From Bradyrhizobium guangzhouense (GTDB lineage Bacteria; Pseudomonadota; Alphaproteobacteria; Rhizobiales; Xanthobacteraceae): a stretch of 64,000 nt of DNA. This document shows positions 17,179 through 26,124 of the stretch, piece after piece. The stretch lies in assembly GCF_004114955.1 (NCBI RefSeq), contig NZ_CP030053.1, positions 2,356,001-2,420,000 on the forward strand. Direction: 5' to 3'. Below the pieces are notes generated by a model that was not told where the DNA came from, searched no databases, and worked only from the letters and a program-made list of their open reading frames with translations. The position numbers were made by a program, and so were the translations under genes. The first letter of the stretch is position 1. Each line of letters begins with the position of its first letter.

Positions 17179-18165
17179 GTGGGACATGGAATGAAGGCCG
17201 CAGCTACGCTGCTCGCTGCGCTTTGGGTGGCGCCAGCAGTCGCGGGCTGGGAACCGACCAAACCCGTCGAGATCGTGGTGGCGGCGGGCGCGGGGGGCGC
17301 CTCCGATCAAATGGCGCGGATGATGCAGGCCGCGATCCAGAAGAACAATCTGATGAAGCAGCCCATGGTGGTCTCACTCAAGGGTGGTGCGTCGGGCGCC
17401 GAAGCGCTGATGTACATGAAGTCCAGCGAGGGCGACCCGAACAAGGTGCTGATCGCCTATTCGCTGATCTACATGCTGCCGCTCTCGGCCAAGATCCCGT
17501 TCAACTGGCGCGAGCTGACCCCGGTCTCGGTGATCGCGCTCGACCAGTTCGTGCTGTGGGACAACAGCGCCGGCCCGAAGACGGTGAAGGAGTTCGTCGC
17601 GGCTGCAAAGGCTGCGAGCTCGCCGTTCAAGATGGGCGGCACCGGCTCCAAGCGCGAGGATCACGTGCTGACCGTGTTCCTGGAGCAGAAGACCGGCGCC
17701 AAGTTCTCCTATCTGCCCTACAAGTCCGGCGGCGAGGCCGCGACCCAGCTGGTTGGCAACCACACCGAATCCAACGTCAACAATCCATCCGAAAATCTCG
17801 AAGTCTGGCGGGCCGGCCAGGTGCGTCCGCTCTGCGTGTTCGACAAGGAGCGCATTTCCTACACGGCCAAGGTGACGGACACGCAGTCCTGGGCCGATAT
17901 TCCGACATGCAAGGAGGAGGGCGTCGACGTCCAGTACCTGATGCTGCGCGCGATGTTCCTGCCCGGCAATGTCACGCCGGAGCAGCAGGCGTTCTATGTC
18001 GAGCTGTTCCACAAGGTGACTCAGACCGCCGAATACAAGGAATACATGGAAAAGCAGGCGTTGAAGCCGATCTTCCTCGCCGGCAAGGACATGGTGCAAT
18101 TCCTCGAGGAGGACGACGCCCAGAACAAGTCACTGATGATGGAAGCCGGATTCGTCGCCAAATAG
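17179..18165 (+). CDS. tctC: TctC/Bug-type substrate-binding protein of a tripartite tricarboxylate transporter
   Basis: 328 residues from GTG 17179, preceded by CTGGAG; the ATG at 17191 is four codons later and almost equally possible. The N-terminus (MKAAATLLAALWVAPAVAGW) is a Sec signal peptide. VEIVVAAGAGGASDQMARMM is the family's substrate-loop motif, and VSLKGGASGAEALMYMK and FKMGGTGSKREDHVLTVFLE are also characteristic. The periplasmic protein captures an organic anion, probably a di- or tricarboxylate, and hands it to the TctA/TctB membrane pair encoded next. Specificity cannot be read from sequence. The long spacer to tctB contains an inverted-repeat element. Confidence 0.9.
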   Translation: MGHGMKAAATLLAALWVAPAVAGWEPTKPVEIVVAAGAGGASDQMARMMQAAIQKNNLMKQPMVVSLKGGASGAEALMYMKSSEGDPNKVLIAYSLIYMLPLSAKIPFNWRELTPVSVIALDQFVLWDNSAGPKTVKEFVAAAKAASSPFKMGGTGSKREDHVLTVFLEQKTGAKFSYLPYKSGGEAATQLVGNHTESNVNNPSENLEVWRAGQVRPLCVFDKERISYTAKVTDTQSWADIPTCKEEGVDVQYLMLRAMFLPGNVTPEQQAFYVELFHKVTQTAEYKEYMEKQALKPIFLAGKDMVQFLEEDDAQNKSLMMEAGFVAK

Positions 18166-18171
18166 CTGTCT

Positions 18172-18350
18172 TCTTCACCTCGCCCCCGCTTGCGGGGGCG
18201 AGACGAGCCAAGCTCGCTCTGCGAGGTCGGATCGCATCGTCAGATGCGATCCAGGTGAGGGGACTCTCCGGGAGTTCAGCTCTCACCGTCCCCGTGGAGG
18301 CTCCCCTCACCCTAACCCTCTCCCCGCCGCCGGGCAGAGGGGATTGGCAC
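18172..18350. repeat. Intergenic palindromic repeat element
   Basis: Several GC-rich inverted repeats are packed between tctC and tctB. One is CGCCCCCGC-TT-GCGGGGGCG at 18181-18200; another is a 24-bp palindrome with arms GGATCGCATC and GATGCGATCC at 18229-18252. A CTCACCCTAACCCTCTCCCC-type stretch follows near 18305-18330. Such mosaic palindromes recur between genes in Bradyrhizobiaceae genomes. Inside an operon they may adjust mRNA stability or attenuate downstream expression. Confidence 0.65.
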
Positions 18351-18357
18351 AGCATTG

Positions 18358-18900
18358 ATGTCCCAAACCGATCTTGAAATCGTCGTCGACGATCCAACCG
18401 CGCCTGAAGACAACTCCCCCTCCGTCACGACGACCAGTACCGTCGAAATCATCGTCTGCCTGCTGCTGCTAGGGCTGGCCGCGACCCTCGGCTACGACAA
18501 TTGGCGCACCGGTGCCTCCTGGGATTCGACCGGGCCGGAGCCCGGCTATTTCCCGTTTTATCTCTCCCTCGTCCTCGGCGGCGCCAGCCTCTATGGCCTG
18601 ATCGTCGCTCTGCGGGCGCGCCGCGCGCCTCCCGAAATATTCGTCACGCGCGCGCAGGCGCGTCGCGTGCTGGCGGTGTTTGTGCCGACGCTGCTGTTCT
18701 GCCTGGTGACGCAATTCCTCGGCCTCTACGTCGCGAGCTTTCTACTGATCGCGGGATTCATGCGCGCGATCGGCAAGATCGCGCTTTGGAAGTCGCTGCT
18801 CACCGCTCTCGTGTTCACGGCGATCATGTTCGTCACCTTCGACCTCGCCTTCGACGTCATCATGCCGAAAGGGCCGCTCGAAGCGGCCTTCGGCTACTAG
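18358..18900 (+). CDS. tctB: TctB-type small membrane subunit of a tripartite tricarboxylate transporter
   Basis: 180 residues with about four predicted transmembrane helices: near residues 22-42 (VEIIVCLLLLGLAATLG), 60-85, 100-125 (VFVPTLLFCLVTQFLGLYVA) and 135-160. The GASWDSTGPEPGYFPFY segment after the first helix is the TctB signature. An ATG start at 18358 is chosen, with a TTG directly before it. It is the small inner-membrane partner of TctA. The tctA start lies 14 bp downstream, so the two are co-translated. Confidence 0.9.
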   Translation: MSQTDLEIVVDDPTAPEDNSPSVTTTSTVEIIVCLLLLGLAATLGYDNWRTGASWDSTGPEPGYFPFYLSLVLGGASLYGLIVALRARRAPPEIFVTRAQARRVLAVFVPTLLFCLVTQFLGLYVASFLLIAGFMRAIGKIALWKSLLTALVFTAIMFVTFDLAFDVIMPKGPLEAAFGY

Positions 18901-18914
18901 GCGGGCCTTACGCG

Positions 18915-20423
18915 ATGGAAGCTCTTGGTCTCCTGCTTCACGGCTTCGCCGTCCTGCTGACGTGGAAAACGCTCGTGCTGATGATGGTCGGGCTCGTGCT
19001 CGGCATCTTCGTCGGCGTGCTCCCCGGCCTTGGCGGGCCCAACGGCGTCGCCATCCTGTTGCCGCTCACCTTCACGATGGACCCGACCTCGGCGATCGTG
19101 ATGCTGTCCAGTATCTATTGGGGCGCGCTGTTCGGGGGCGCCATTACCTCGATCCTGTTCAACATTCCCGGCGAAGCCTGGTCGGTCGCGACCACGTTCG
19201 ACGGCTACCCGATGGCGCAGCAGGGCAGGGCGGCCGAGGCGCTGACCGCAGCGTTCACCTCGTCCTTCATCGGCTCGCTGGTCGCGGTGCTGCTCATCAC
19301 CTTCCTCGCGCCGATGATCTCGTCCTTTGCGCTGAAGTTTGGTCCGCCCGAGTTCTTCGCCGTGTATCTGTTGACGTTCTGCTCCTTCGTCGGATTGGGC
19401 CGCGAAGCCAGGCACAAGACCGTCATCTCGATGTCGCTCGGCCTTCTGCTCGCCGGTGTCGGCATGGACACCGTGTCGGGCCAGCTGCGCATGACCTTCG
19501 GTTCGGCCGAACTCCTGCGCGGCATCAACTTCCTGGTCGCCGTCATCGGCCTGTTCGGCATCAGCGAGATCCTGCTGACGATGGAGGAACGGCTGGCGCT
19601 GCGTGGCCACGCGGCGAGCATCTCGCTGCGCGTGGTGCTCGGCGTATGGAAGGACCTCCCGAAATACTGGGTGACGCTGCTGCGCTCCTCCTTCATCGGC
19701 TGCTGGCTCGGCATCACGCCGGGCGGCGCGATCGCGGCGTCCTTCATGGGCTATAATCTGGCAAAGCGCTTCGCCAAGGATCCCGAGAGCTTCGGCAAGG
19801 GCCGTATCGAAGGCGTGTTCGCGCCCGAGACCGCCGCACATGCCTCCGGCACCTCGGCACTGCTGCCTATGCTGGCGCTCGGCATCCCCGGCTCCGGCAC
19901 CGCTGCGATCCTGCTCGGCGGGTTGATGGTGTGGGGGCTCAATCCCGGGCCGCTGCTGTTCGTCGAGCACAAGGATTTCGTCTGGGGTCTGATCGCCTCG
20001 ATGTATCTGGGCAATGTCGTGGGCCTCGTGCTGGTGTTGACGACGGTGCCGATCTTCGCCTCGATCCTGCGCGTGCCGTTCGCCGCGGTTGCGCCGATGA
20101 TCTTGGTGTCCTGCGCAATCGGTGCCTACGCGATCCAGAACGCGATGTTCGACATCTGGCTGATGCTCGGCTTCGGTGTCGTCGGCTACGTCTTCAAGAA
20201 AATCGGTGTTCCCTTGGCGCCGTTCACGCTGGCGCTCGTGCTGGGCAACCGCGCCGAAGACGCGTTCCGCTTGTCGATGATCGGCGCGGGCGGCGACGTC
20301 AAGGTGTTCTGGTCGAACGGTTTGGTCGGTTCGATCACGACGCTGGCGATCGTGCTGCTGTTCTGGCCGGTCATCGACGGGCTGCTCGGTCGCGTCGGCT
20401 GGACAAGGGCGACGTCGCGCTGA
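18915..20423 (+). CDS. tctA: TctA-type large permease of a tripartite tricarboxylate transporter
   Basis: 502 residues and about eleven or twelve membrane helices. VGVLPGLGGPNGVAILLPLT near residues 33-52 is the TctA glycine-rich motif, and YWGALFGGAITSILFNIPGE and ALGIPGSGTAAILLGGLMVW are two further conserved family segments. The length is standard. ATG 18915 follows tctB by 14 bp, closing a tctC-tctB-tctA operon. It forms the translocation channel for the substrate captured by TctC, using a cation gradient. Confidence 0.93.
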   Translation: MEALGLLLHGFAVLLTWKTLVLMMVGLVLGIFVGVLPGLGGPNGVAILLPLTFTMDPTSAIVMLSSIYWGALFGGAITSILFNIPGEAWSVATTFDGYPMAQQGRAAEALTAAFTSSFIGSLVAVLLITFLAPMISSFALKFGPPEFFAVYLLTFCSFVGLGREARHKTVISMSLGLLLAGVGMDTVSGQLRMTFGSAELLRGINFLVAVIGLFGISEILLTMEERLALRGHAASISLRVVLGVWKDLPKYWVTLLRSSFIGCWLGITPGGAIAASFMGYNLAKRFAKDPESFGKGRIEGVFAPETAAHASGTSALLPMLALGIPGSGTAAILLGGLMVWGLNPGPLLFVEHKDFVWGLIASMYLGNVVGLVLVLTTVPIFASILRVPFAAVAPMILVSCAIGAYAIQNAMFDIWLMLGFGVVGYVFKKIGVPLAPFTLALVLGNRAEDAFRLSMIGAGGDVKVFWSNGLVGSITTLAIVLLFWPVIDGLLGRVGWTRATSR

Positions 20424-20576
20424 CTTCATAGGAGAATCTTGTTTGAAATCAATTACATGGTGCCCCGGTATGGGCGCCATTTTTGCTCGTTTGTTTCCGG
20501 TTGTTGCTGTGGCGGCACAGCCATTGATTGCTTCCGGGCATATATTTTGATCACGAAATCGTGCGGAGGGTTTTCC

Positions 20577-21452
20577 ATGAAGCAGACCGTGATTGGAATG
20601 GCAGCGGCGATGTCGCTGTTTGCAACTGGCGCATCGGCTGCGGACCTGGCGGCGAAGCCCTATGTCAAAGCGCCCCCGATGGTCGATCCCGGCTTCAATT
20701 GGAGCGGCTTCTATGTCGGCGGCAACGTCGGTTACAGCTGGGGCCGCGAGCGTGACGATGGTACGCTGACTGGTTCGCAAAGCGCGCAGGTCTTTCGTAC
20801 GGCCGGCCCGACCCCGGTCGGCGGCCCGGTCGTGACGCCGCTGGCGGCGCAGACGATCTGGGGCCGCTCAAACGTCAATGGCGTGCTCGGCGGCGGGCAG
20901 TTCGGTTACAACTGGCAGCAAAGCAATTGGCTGTTGGGTCTTGAAGCCGACTTCCAGGGCAGCGACGAGAAGTCGACGAACAATATCTGCTCGGCGATTG
21001 GATGTCCCGCGGGCTCGGTGCTGTTTCCGGCCAACTACAACCTCGACTGGTTCGGCACTCTCCGTGGTCGCGTCGGCTGGGTCGCTACCCCGCGCGTGCT
21101 GCTGTACGCGACCGGTGGTCTCGCCTACGGACATCTCGGCGCGAGCGCGCCTGCCATGGGTATCAGCTGGGGCGGCACAAAGGCCGGTTGGACGGTCGGC
21201 GCCGGTGGCGAGTTCGCGATCGACCGCAATTGGTCCGTCAAGGTCGAATATCTCTACATGGATCTCGGCTCATTCAACGGTGCTTCGGCGTCCGCGACGA
21301 CGGTCACGAATGCGCTCAACACGCCGGCAACCGGTTTCAATACCGTCACCACGACCACGACGATGAGCAATTTCGGCACGCGCTTCACCGACAACATCGT
21401 CCGCGTCGGCGTGAACTACCGTTTCTCGGGACCGGTTGTCGCCAAGTACTGA
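20577..21452 (+). CDS. Outer-membrane beta-barrel porin-family protein (Omp25/31-like)
   Basis: 291 residues from an ATG six bases after GGAGGG. Residues 1-22 form a signal peptide ending ATGASAADL. Then PGFNWSGFYVGGNVGYSWG marks the first strand of the Omp25/Omp31 barrel family common in Rhizobiales. LGGGQFGYNWQQSNWLLGLE, FGTLRGRVGWVATPRVLLYA and WTVGAGGEFAIDRNWSVKVE are successive barrel strands, and the protein ends VGVNYRFSGPVVAKY with an aromatic-rich last strand. It probably stabilises the outer membrane. It is a monocistronic gene bracketed by its own promoter region and a terminator. Confidence 0.9.
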   Translation: MKQTVIGMAAAMSLFATGASAADLAAKPYVKAPPMVDPGFNWSGFYVGGNVGYSWGRERDDGTLTGSQSAQVFRTAGPTPVGGPVVTPLAAQTIWGRSNVNGVLGGGQFGYNWQQSNWLLGLEADFQGSDEKSTNNICSAIGCPAGSVLFPANYNLDWFGTLRGRVGWVATPRVLLYATGGLAYGHLGASAPAMGISWGGTKAGWTVGAGGEFAIDRNWSVKVEYLYMDLGSFNGASASATTVTNALNTPATGFNTVTTTTTMSNFGTRFTDNIVRVGVNYRFSGPVVAKY

Positions 21453-21474
21453 CCGCCTCCGATAGACGCATTGG

Positions 21475-21506
21475 GGCCCGGCGCCTGCGCCGGGCCTCCC
21501 GCTTTT
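21475..21506 (+). terminator. Terminator after the porin-family gene
   Basis: A perfect GC stem, GGCCCGGCG with CGCCGGGCC around a CCTG loop (21475-21496), followed by TCCCGCTTTT. It lies between the porin gene and the convergent CoA-transferase gene and may serve both strands. Confidence 0.75.
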
Positions 21507-21531
21507 CGGGCCCGGCGCGAGACCTTGATCC

Positions 21532-22725
21532 TCAGACCACCTTGGCGGTCCTGAGCGCGGCAATCTCGTCAGCGCCGAAGCCGAACTCCTTGAGCACCTC
21601 GTCGGTCTGCTCGCCGAACTCCGGCGGACGCGCCACCATCCTGCTCGGCGTGCGCGACAGCGTGACGGGCTGGCCGACCAGGCGGATTTGACGACCCTCG
21701 TCGTTGGGCACATCCTGTGCGATGCCGAGATGTTTGACCTGCGCGTCCTCGAACATCTGGTCGATGGCGTAGATCGGCCCGCACGGCACGCCGGCCTCGT
21801 TGAGCTCGCGGACCCAGATCTCGGTCGATTTCGTCACGGTGCGCCGCTCGATCTCGGCGTTGAGTGCGTCGCGGTTCTTCGAGCGCGCTGGCGCAGTGGC
21901 GTAGTCGGGATTGGAGACAAGCTCCGGCGCGCCGATCGCCTGCGCGCAGCGCTCCCAGATCCGTCCACCTGTCGTCGCAATGTTGATGTAGCCGTCCGAG
22001 GTCTTGAACACGCCGGTTGGAATGCTGGTCGGATGATTGTTGCCGGCCTGTTTTGCTACTTCCTTTTCCATCAGCCAGCGCGCGGCCTGGAAGTCGAGCA
22101 TGAAGATCTGGGCCTGGAGCAGCGAGGTCTGCACCCACTGGCCCTTGCCCGAAATGTCGCGCTCGAGCAGCGCCGTGAGGATGCCCATGGCGCAAAACAG
22201 GCCGGCGGTGAGGTCGGCAACGGGAATGCCCACCCGCATCGGGCCTTCGCCCGGTGCACCGGTGATCGACATCAGCCCACCCATGCCCTGGGCGATCTGA
22301 TCGAAGCCGGGCCGCTTGTGATAGGGGCCGTCCTGGCCGAAGCCGGAGATGCTGCCATAGACGATGCGCGGGTTGATGCTGGCGAGGCTGTCATAGTCGA
22401 TGCCGAGCTTCTTCTTCACGTCGGGCCGAAAATTCTCGACCACGACGTCGGCCTTGGCGGCGAGGCGCTTGAACACGGCAAGCCCGCGCTCGTCCTTCAG
22501 GTTCAGCGTCATGGCCCGCTTGTTGCGGTGCAAATTCTGGAAGTCGGAGCCCAGCCGCGGCCCCCCTGGCTGCTCGCCGCCGGCGTCCTCCGTGAGCGCG
22601 TCGATCTTGATCACGGTCGCGCCCCAATCCGCGAGCTGGCGCACGCAGGTCGGCCCGGAGCGGACTCGGGTCAGATCGAGCACGGTGAAGCGCGAGAGGG
22701 CTTCGGAAGCGTGAGGAAAAGGCAT
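21532..22725 (-). CDS. CaiB/BaiF-family (class III) CoA-transferase
   Basis: 397 residues from the ATG at 22725, which has GGAG seven bases upstream. LDLTRVRSGPTCVRQLADWG at the N-terminus and NLHRNKRAMTLNLKD, ENFRPDVKKKLGIDY and GSISGFGQDGPY in the middle are class III CoA-transferase motifs. GIPVADLTAG contains the likely catalytic Asp (about residue 171). The family moves CoA between acyl-CoA and free carboxylates such as formate/oxalate, succinate/mesaconate or carnitine; the pair used here is unknown. It is convergent with the porin gene and near the tct transporter, so it may activate a carboxylate imported by that system. Confidence 0.9.
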   Translation of the reverse strand: MPFPHASEALSRFTVLDLTRVRSGPTCVRQLADWGATVIKIDALTEDAGGEQPGGPRLGSDFQNLHRNKRAMTLNLKDERGLAVFKRLAAKADVVVENFRPDVKKKLGIDYDSLASINPRIVYGSISGFGQDGPYHKRPGFDQIAQGMGGLMSITGAPGEGPMRVGIPVADLTAGLFCAMGILTALLERDISGKGQWVQTSLLQAQIFMLDFQAARWLMEKEVAKQAGNNHPTSIPTGVFKTSDGYINIATTGGRIWERCAQAIGAPELVSNPDYATAPARSKNRDALNAEIERRTVTKSTEIWVRELNEAGVPCGPIYAIDQMFEDAQVKHLGIAQDVPNDEGRQIRLVGQPVTLSRTPSRMVARPPEFGEQTDEVLKEFGFGADEIAALRTAKVV

Positions 22726-23070
22726 TTCGAGGCTCCGGTGAACGCAGGAGGAATAGTGATTCTGATCGGTCAATTCGAGCGGGACTTCAATGCCTGGGAG
22801 AATGGCAGTGGGTTCCGAGGCCTACCGCAGAATTCAGTAGCTTTGTCCGAATGCTACATTATTTTTGACGGTAGTTGTCCGGGTTGAATAGATAGAGGCT
22901 TCGGAACAAAAGGCGCTGCTAACGCTCGCATTGCCGGTTCCATGAAACCACAAATTAACGTTGGTGGCCCGATCCTGACGCCTGAGCCTGATGGGGGCTG
23001 GCGCCGAGCACCGCGTCCTCCTCATGGCCGCAGGCGAACAGTCGACTGAAGCCCGACTCGAGACACTACA
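22726..23070. other. Divergent intergenic region
   Basis: 345 bp between the CoA-transferase gene and the metalloprotease gene, which are transcribed away from each other. It must hold both promoters. No conserved site or additional gene is visible. Confidence 0.45.
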
Positions 23071-25269
23071 ATGAGAACATCGACCGATGAACTGCTCGCC
23101 GACGATCCGTTCTATACGGTTGTCGGCAACAGCATTCAGGGCAGCTATTTCCCGGACACTGCGGCAAGCACTCCCGGTTCGACCACGACGACCGGCTCCG
23201 TCATGTCGGTCAATTCGGGCGGCATCACGATCAACTTGGTTCTCGATGCGGCGGCACAGGCCGCGCCGACCAGCTTCAAGAACGGTCTGCAACAAGCGGT
23301 CTCAATCCTTGCGGCCAACATCACCGACAAGATCACCGTCAATATCAACATCGATTATAGCGGGACGGGCGGCGGGGCCGCGGCCGGCCCAGATTCCGGG
23401 TATTACGAGAATTACTCTTGGGTGCACTCCCAGCTGGTCAACAACGCGACCGCGGGCGATACCACTTTCAACAGCCTGCCGACTGGCTCCACAATCCAGG
23501 GACAGACGAATGTTGCGGTCTGGAATGCGCAGCTCAAGCTTTGGGGCGTGCTTGGCGCCAACGACACCACCACCGACGACGCCAGTGCGAATTTCGCCAC
23601 CGACATCAATTCAAATCTAATCGTCGGTGTCGCGCTTCACGAGCTGACGCATGCAATGGGCCGCGTGCCCTACGGCGCGGCGCCGGACATCTTCGATTTC
23701 TATCGTTTCATGAGCCCGGGCGTACGCCTGTTTTCCGGTGCACAAACCGCGCCGGCCGCGTACTTCTCGCTGGACGGGGGCAACACCAAGCTCGCCGACT
23801 ACGGACAGAGCTCCGACCCAAGCGACTTCCTCAACAGCGGCGTGCAGGGGTCCAACGACCCCTTCAACGAATTCTACACTGGCAGCACCTATCAAGGGCT
23901 GACGGCGATCGACTTGAAACAGCTTGACGCGCTCGGCTTTCATCTTGCGACGAACTCGCCGACAACGATTGAGTCCTATGGCGCAACCAGTCTGGTGCAG
24001 GCCGGCAGCAACTATTTCGTGAATCCCACGGTTGGCGGCAGCGGTCCGTCTCTGAAGTATGGCGACACCAGCATTACGGCCGGGCAGTGGGGCGGCTGGG
24101 TGCCGATCGGCGCCGAAGCCGTGGGCGGCGGATACGAGGTCGCCTGGAAGCTCACCGGCGCGGATCAATACACGGTCTGGAACACCGACGCCAACGGCAA
24201 CGACACTGTCAACTATATCGGCACAGTGTCGGGCAGCAGCACAGCGCTGGAGTCGCTGGAGACTAGCTTCCATCAAGACCTCAACGGCGACGGGGTCATC
24301 GGCGTTCTCGGCGTCGCCGGCGTGACGATCGAGTCCTATGGCTCAACGAGCCTGCTGCAGTCGGGCAACTATTATTTCGCCAATCCGGTCGCGGGCGGAA
24401 TTGGGCCGACCTTAAAATTTGGCGGCGCCAGCATCACGGTGGGGCAATGGGGCGGCTGGGTGCCGATCGGCGTCGAAGCCGCGGGCAGCGGATACGAGGT
24501 CGCTTGGAAGCTGGCCGGCGCAAATCAATACACGGTCTGGAATACCGATTCCAACGGGAACGACACCGTCAACAATATCGGCACGGTATCGTCGGGCAGC
24601 ACCTCGTTGCAGTCGTTAGAGGCCAGCTTTCATCAGGACCTCAATGGCGACGGCATCATCGGTGTTGCCGCATTAGCTACCGCAACGATCGAGTCTTATG
24701 GCGCCACCAGCCTGATACAATCGGGAGGCAATTACTTCGTCAATCCGACGGCGGGCGGGTCCGGGCCGACGCTGAAATACGGCGGAGCCGGCATCACGGT
24801 CGGGCAGTGGGGCGGCTGGGCGCCGATTGGCGCGGAAGCAACTGGCAGTGGTTATGAGGTCGCTTGGAAGTTTGCGGGAGCCGATCAATACACCGTCTGG
24901 AACACGGACACCAGCGGCAACGACACCGTCAACAATACCGGCACGGTGTCTGGGAGCAGCACTGCGCTGGAGTCGCTGGAGACCGGCTTTCATCAGGATC
25001 TCAATGGCGATGGAGTCATCGGAATTCCCAGCCATACAAGTCCGCAGGTTGTGACGGTCGCCAAAGACGGCTTTACGTTCGCGCCCAGCGCGAGCACTCC
25101 CTCGAGCGCAATCGGCTCCGCTGCCGCGCCCTTGGCTGTTGGCGCCCATACAGCCGTTCATTTGGATACCGGCGGGGTTCCGGTCGCCGGTCAGCCGGTG
25201 AGCGATCTCCTCGCCGATTGGATCGCCCACCATCAGGACTCGTTCGCTGGTTTTATTATTCTTCACTGA
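23071..25269 (+). CDS. Secreted zinc metalloprotease with three Trp-rich C-terminal repeats
   Basis: 732 residues without a Sec signal. The N-terminal domain (about 1-290) has the zinc motif HELTHAMGRVPYG, with His190, Glu191 and His194, followed by a Met-turn-like FMSPG near residue 215. It resembles a family of putative metalloproteases found in alphaproteobacteria and cyanobacteria. The usual third ligand of HExxHxxGxxH is replaced by Pro, so the third zinc ligand must come from elsewhere. Residues about 299-658 are three 120-residue repeats (TIESYGATSL, YFVNPTVGGSGPSLKYG, GYEVAWKLTGADQYTVWNTD) ending in a calcium-loop-like DLNGDGVIG. They resemble the tryptophan-rich C-terminal domain of cyanobacterial exoproteins. 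Export by type I secretion is likely. Confidence 0.8.
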   Translation: MRTSTDELLADDPFYTVVGNSIQGSYFPDTAASTPGSTTTTGSVMSVNSGGITINLVLDAAAQAAPTSFKNGLQQAVSILAANITDKITVNINIDYSGTGGGAAAGPDSGYYENYSWVHSQLVNNATAGDTTFNSLPTGSTIQGQTNVAVWNAQLKLWGVLGANDTTTDDASANFATDINSNLIVGVALHELTHAMGRVPYGAAPDIFDFYRFMSPGVRLFSGAQTAPAAYFSLDGGNTKLADYGQSSDPSDFLNSGVQGSNDPFNEFYTGSTYQGLTAIDLKQLDALGFHLATNSPTTIESYGATSLVQAGSNYFVNPTVGGSGPSLKYGDTSITAGQWGGWVPIGAEAVGGGYEVAWKLTGADQYTVWNTDANGNDTVNYIGTVSGSSTALESLETSFHQDLNGDGVIGVLGVAGVTIESYGSTSLLQSGNYYFANPVAGGIGPTLKFGGASITVGQWGGWVPIGVEAAGSGYEVAWKLAGANQYTVWNTDSNGNDTVNNIGTVSSGSTSLQSLEASFHQDLNGDGIIGVAALATATIESYGATSLIQSGGNYFVNPTAGGSGPTLKYGGAGITVGQWGGWAPIGAEATGSGYEVAWKFAGADQYTVWNTDTSGNDTVNNTGTVSGSSTALESLETGFHQDLNGDGVIGIPSHTSPQVVTVAKDGFTFAPSASTPSSAIGSAAAPLAVGAHTAVHLDTGGVPVAGQPVSDLLADWIAHHQDSFAGFIILH
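23965..25044 (+). repeat. Three tandem 360-bp coding repeats
   Basis: Units begin at 23965, 24325 and 24685 (codons for TIESYG), an exact 360-bp period. They encode the Trp-rich C-terminal domains of the metalloprotease. The nucleotide sequence is conserved between units to a degree visible by eye (for example GGGCAGTGGGGCGGCTGG in units 1 and 3), so the array is a candidate for unequal recombination and length variation. Confidence 0.9.
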
Positions 25270-25447
25270 GGTTTGTTGTGCCCAACTTGCGACTACGCCG
25301 GGTCGACCGCGGAGCGAAGTTGTTCCGCCTGCGCTCAAGTACAAACAAACACGTTGGACCTCGCTATTCTCTTCAAGCTAGAATGCGGCTCTAAAGCATG
25401 ATCCAAGAACCTGATCATCGCATTTTTGTCTAGCAGCGGGAGAAATC

Positions 25448-26116
25448 GTGCAAAAGCACCCGATTGTCATCTTCGGAACTGGTGAAATCGCCGAGTTGGC
25501 CGATTTTTACTTCACTGCTGATTCCGGCTATGAACCGGTCGCGTTCACGGTCGATGCCGCTTTTCTCAAACAACATGAGTTTCGGGGGCGTCCCGTCGTT
25601 GCGTTCGAGGAGGTTACCGAGACTTTTCCGCCAGACCGTTTCGGCGCCTTCGTGGCCGTGAGCTACGCTAAGATCAACGCCGTGCGGACCGAAAAGGTCG
25701 CCGCCTTCAAGGCCAAGGGTTATGGCCTCGTCAGCTATTTGAGCAGTAGCGCGACCACATTTCCCTTGTTCAATCTCAGGGAGAACTGCTTCATCCTGGA
25801 AGACAACACCATCCAGCCTTTCGCGACGGTCGGTGCCAATGTGACCTTGTGGAGCGGCAACCATATCGGCCATCACTCGGTTATCGAGGACGACGTTTTT
25901 CTCGCATCCCACGTCGTGGTGTCAGGGGGCGTGCGGGTCGGGCAGGGAAGCTTTGTTGGCGTCAACGTCACGATCCGGGATCATGTGACGATCGGCAAGA
26001 AGTGCGTGCTTGGTGCCGGCGCCCTCGTGCTAGAGAACCAGCCGGATTTCTCGGTGGTAGCCCCGCGCGGTTCGGAACGCTCGGCGGTGCCCAGCACGCG
26101 CTTACGAAATCTTTGA
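25448..26116 (+). CDS. NeuD/PglD-like sugar O- or N-acetyltransferase
   Basis: 222 residues from a GTG that follows GGGAGA. The N-terminal part (HPIVIFGTGEIAELADFYF, then VAVSYAKINAVRTEKVAAFK) is the small Rossmann-like domain of NeuD/PglD proteins. The C-terminal half is a left-handed beta helix with hexapeptide-type repeats (VTLWSGNHIGHHSVIEDDVF, VSGGVRVGQGSFVGVNVTI, VTIGKKCVLGAGALVLEN). His in GHHSVIEDD is the likely general base. Such enzymes acetylate sialic-acid-like or amino sugars from acetyl-CoA in surface-glycan pathways. The next gene starts 8 bp downstream, so the two form a pair. Confidence 0.85.
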   Translation: MQKHPIVIFGTGEIAELADFYFTADSGYEPVAFTVDAAFLKQHEFRGRPVVAFEEVTETFPPDRFGAFVAVSYAKINAVRTEKVAAFKAKGYGLVSYLSSSATTFPLFNLRENCFILEDNTIQPFATVGANVTLWSGNHIGHHSVIEDDVFLASHVVVSGGVRVGQGSFVGVNVTIRDHVTIGKKCVLGAGALVLENQPDFSVVAPRGSERSAVPSTRLRNL

Positions 26117-26124
26117 GGCAGGCG

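Noticed and set aside
18897..20780. A 627-codon minus-strand frame
   Set aside because: It is entirely antisense to tctA and the start of the porin gene; its Arg/His/Gln/Asp-rich composition reflects third-position GC bias.
22726..23070. Possible small RNA or riboswitch in the divergent gap
   Set aside because: No stable hairpin plus T-run or known aptamer pattern is visible.
23965..25044. A CRISPR-like array suggested by regular repeats
   Set aside because: The period is 360 bp, in frame and coding, with no short palindromic repeat separated by spacers.
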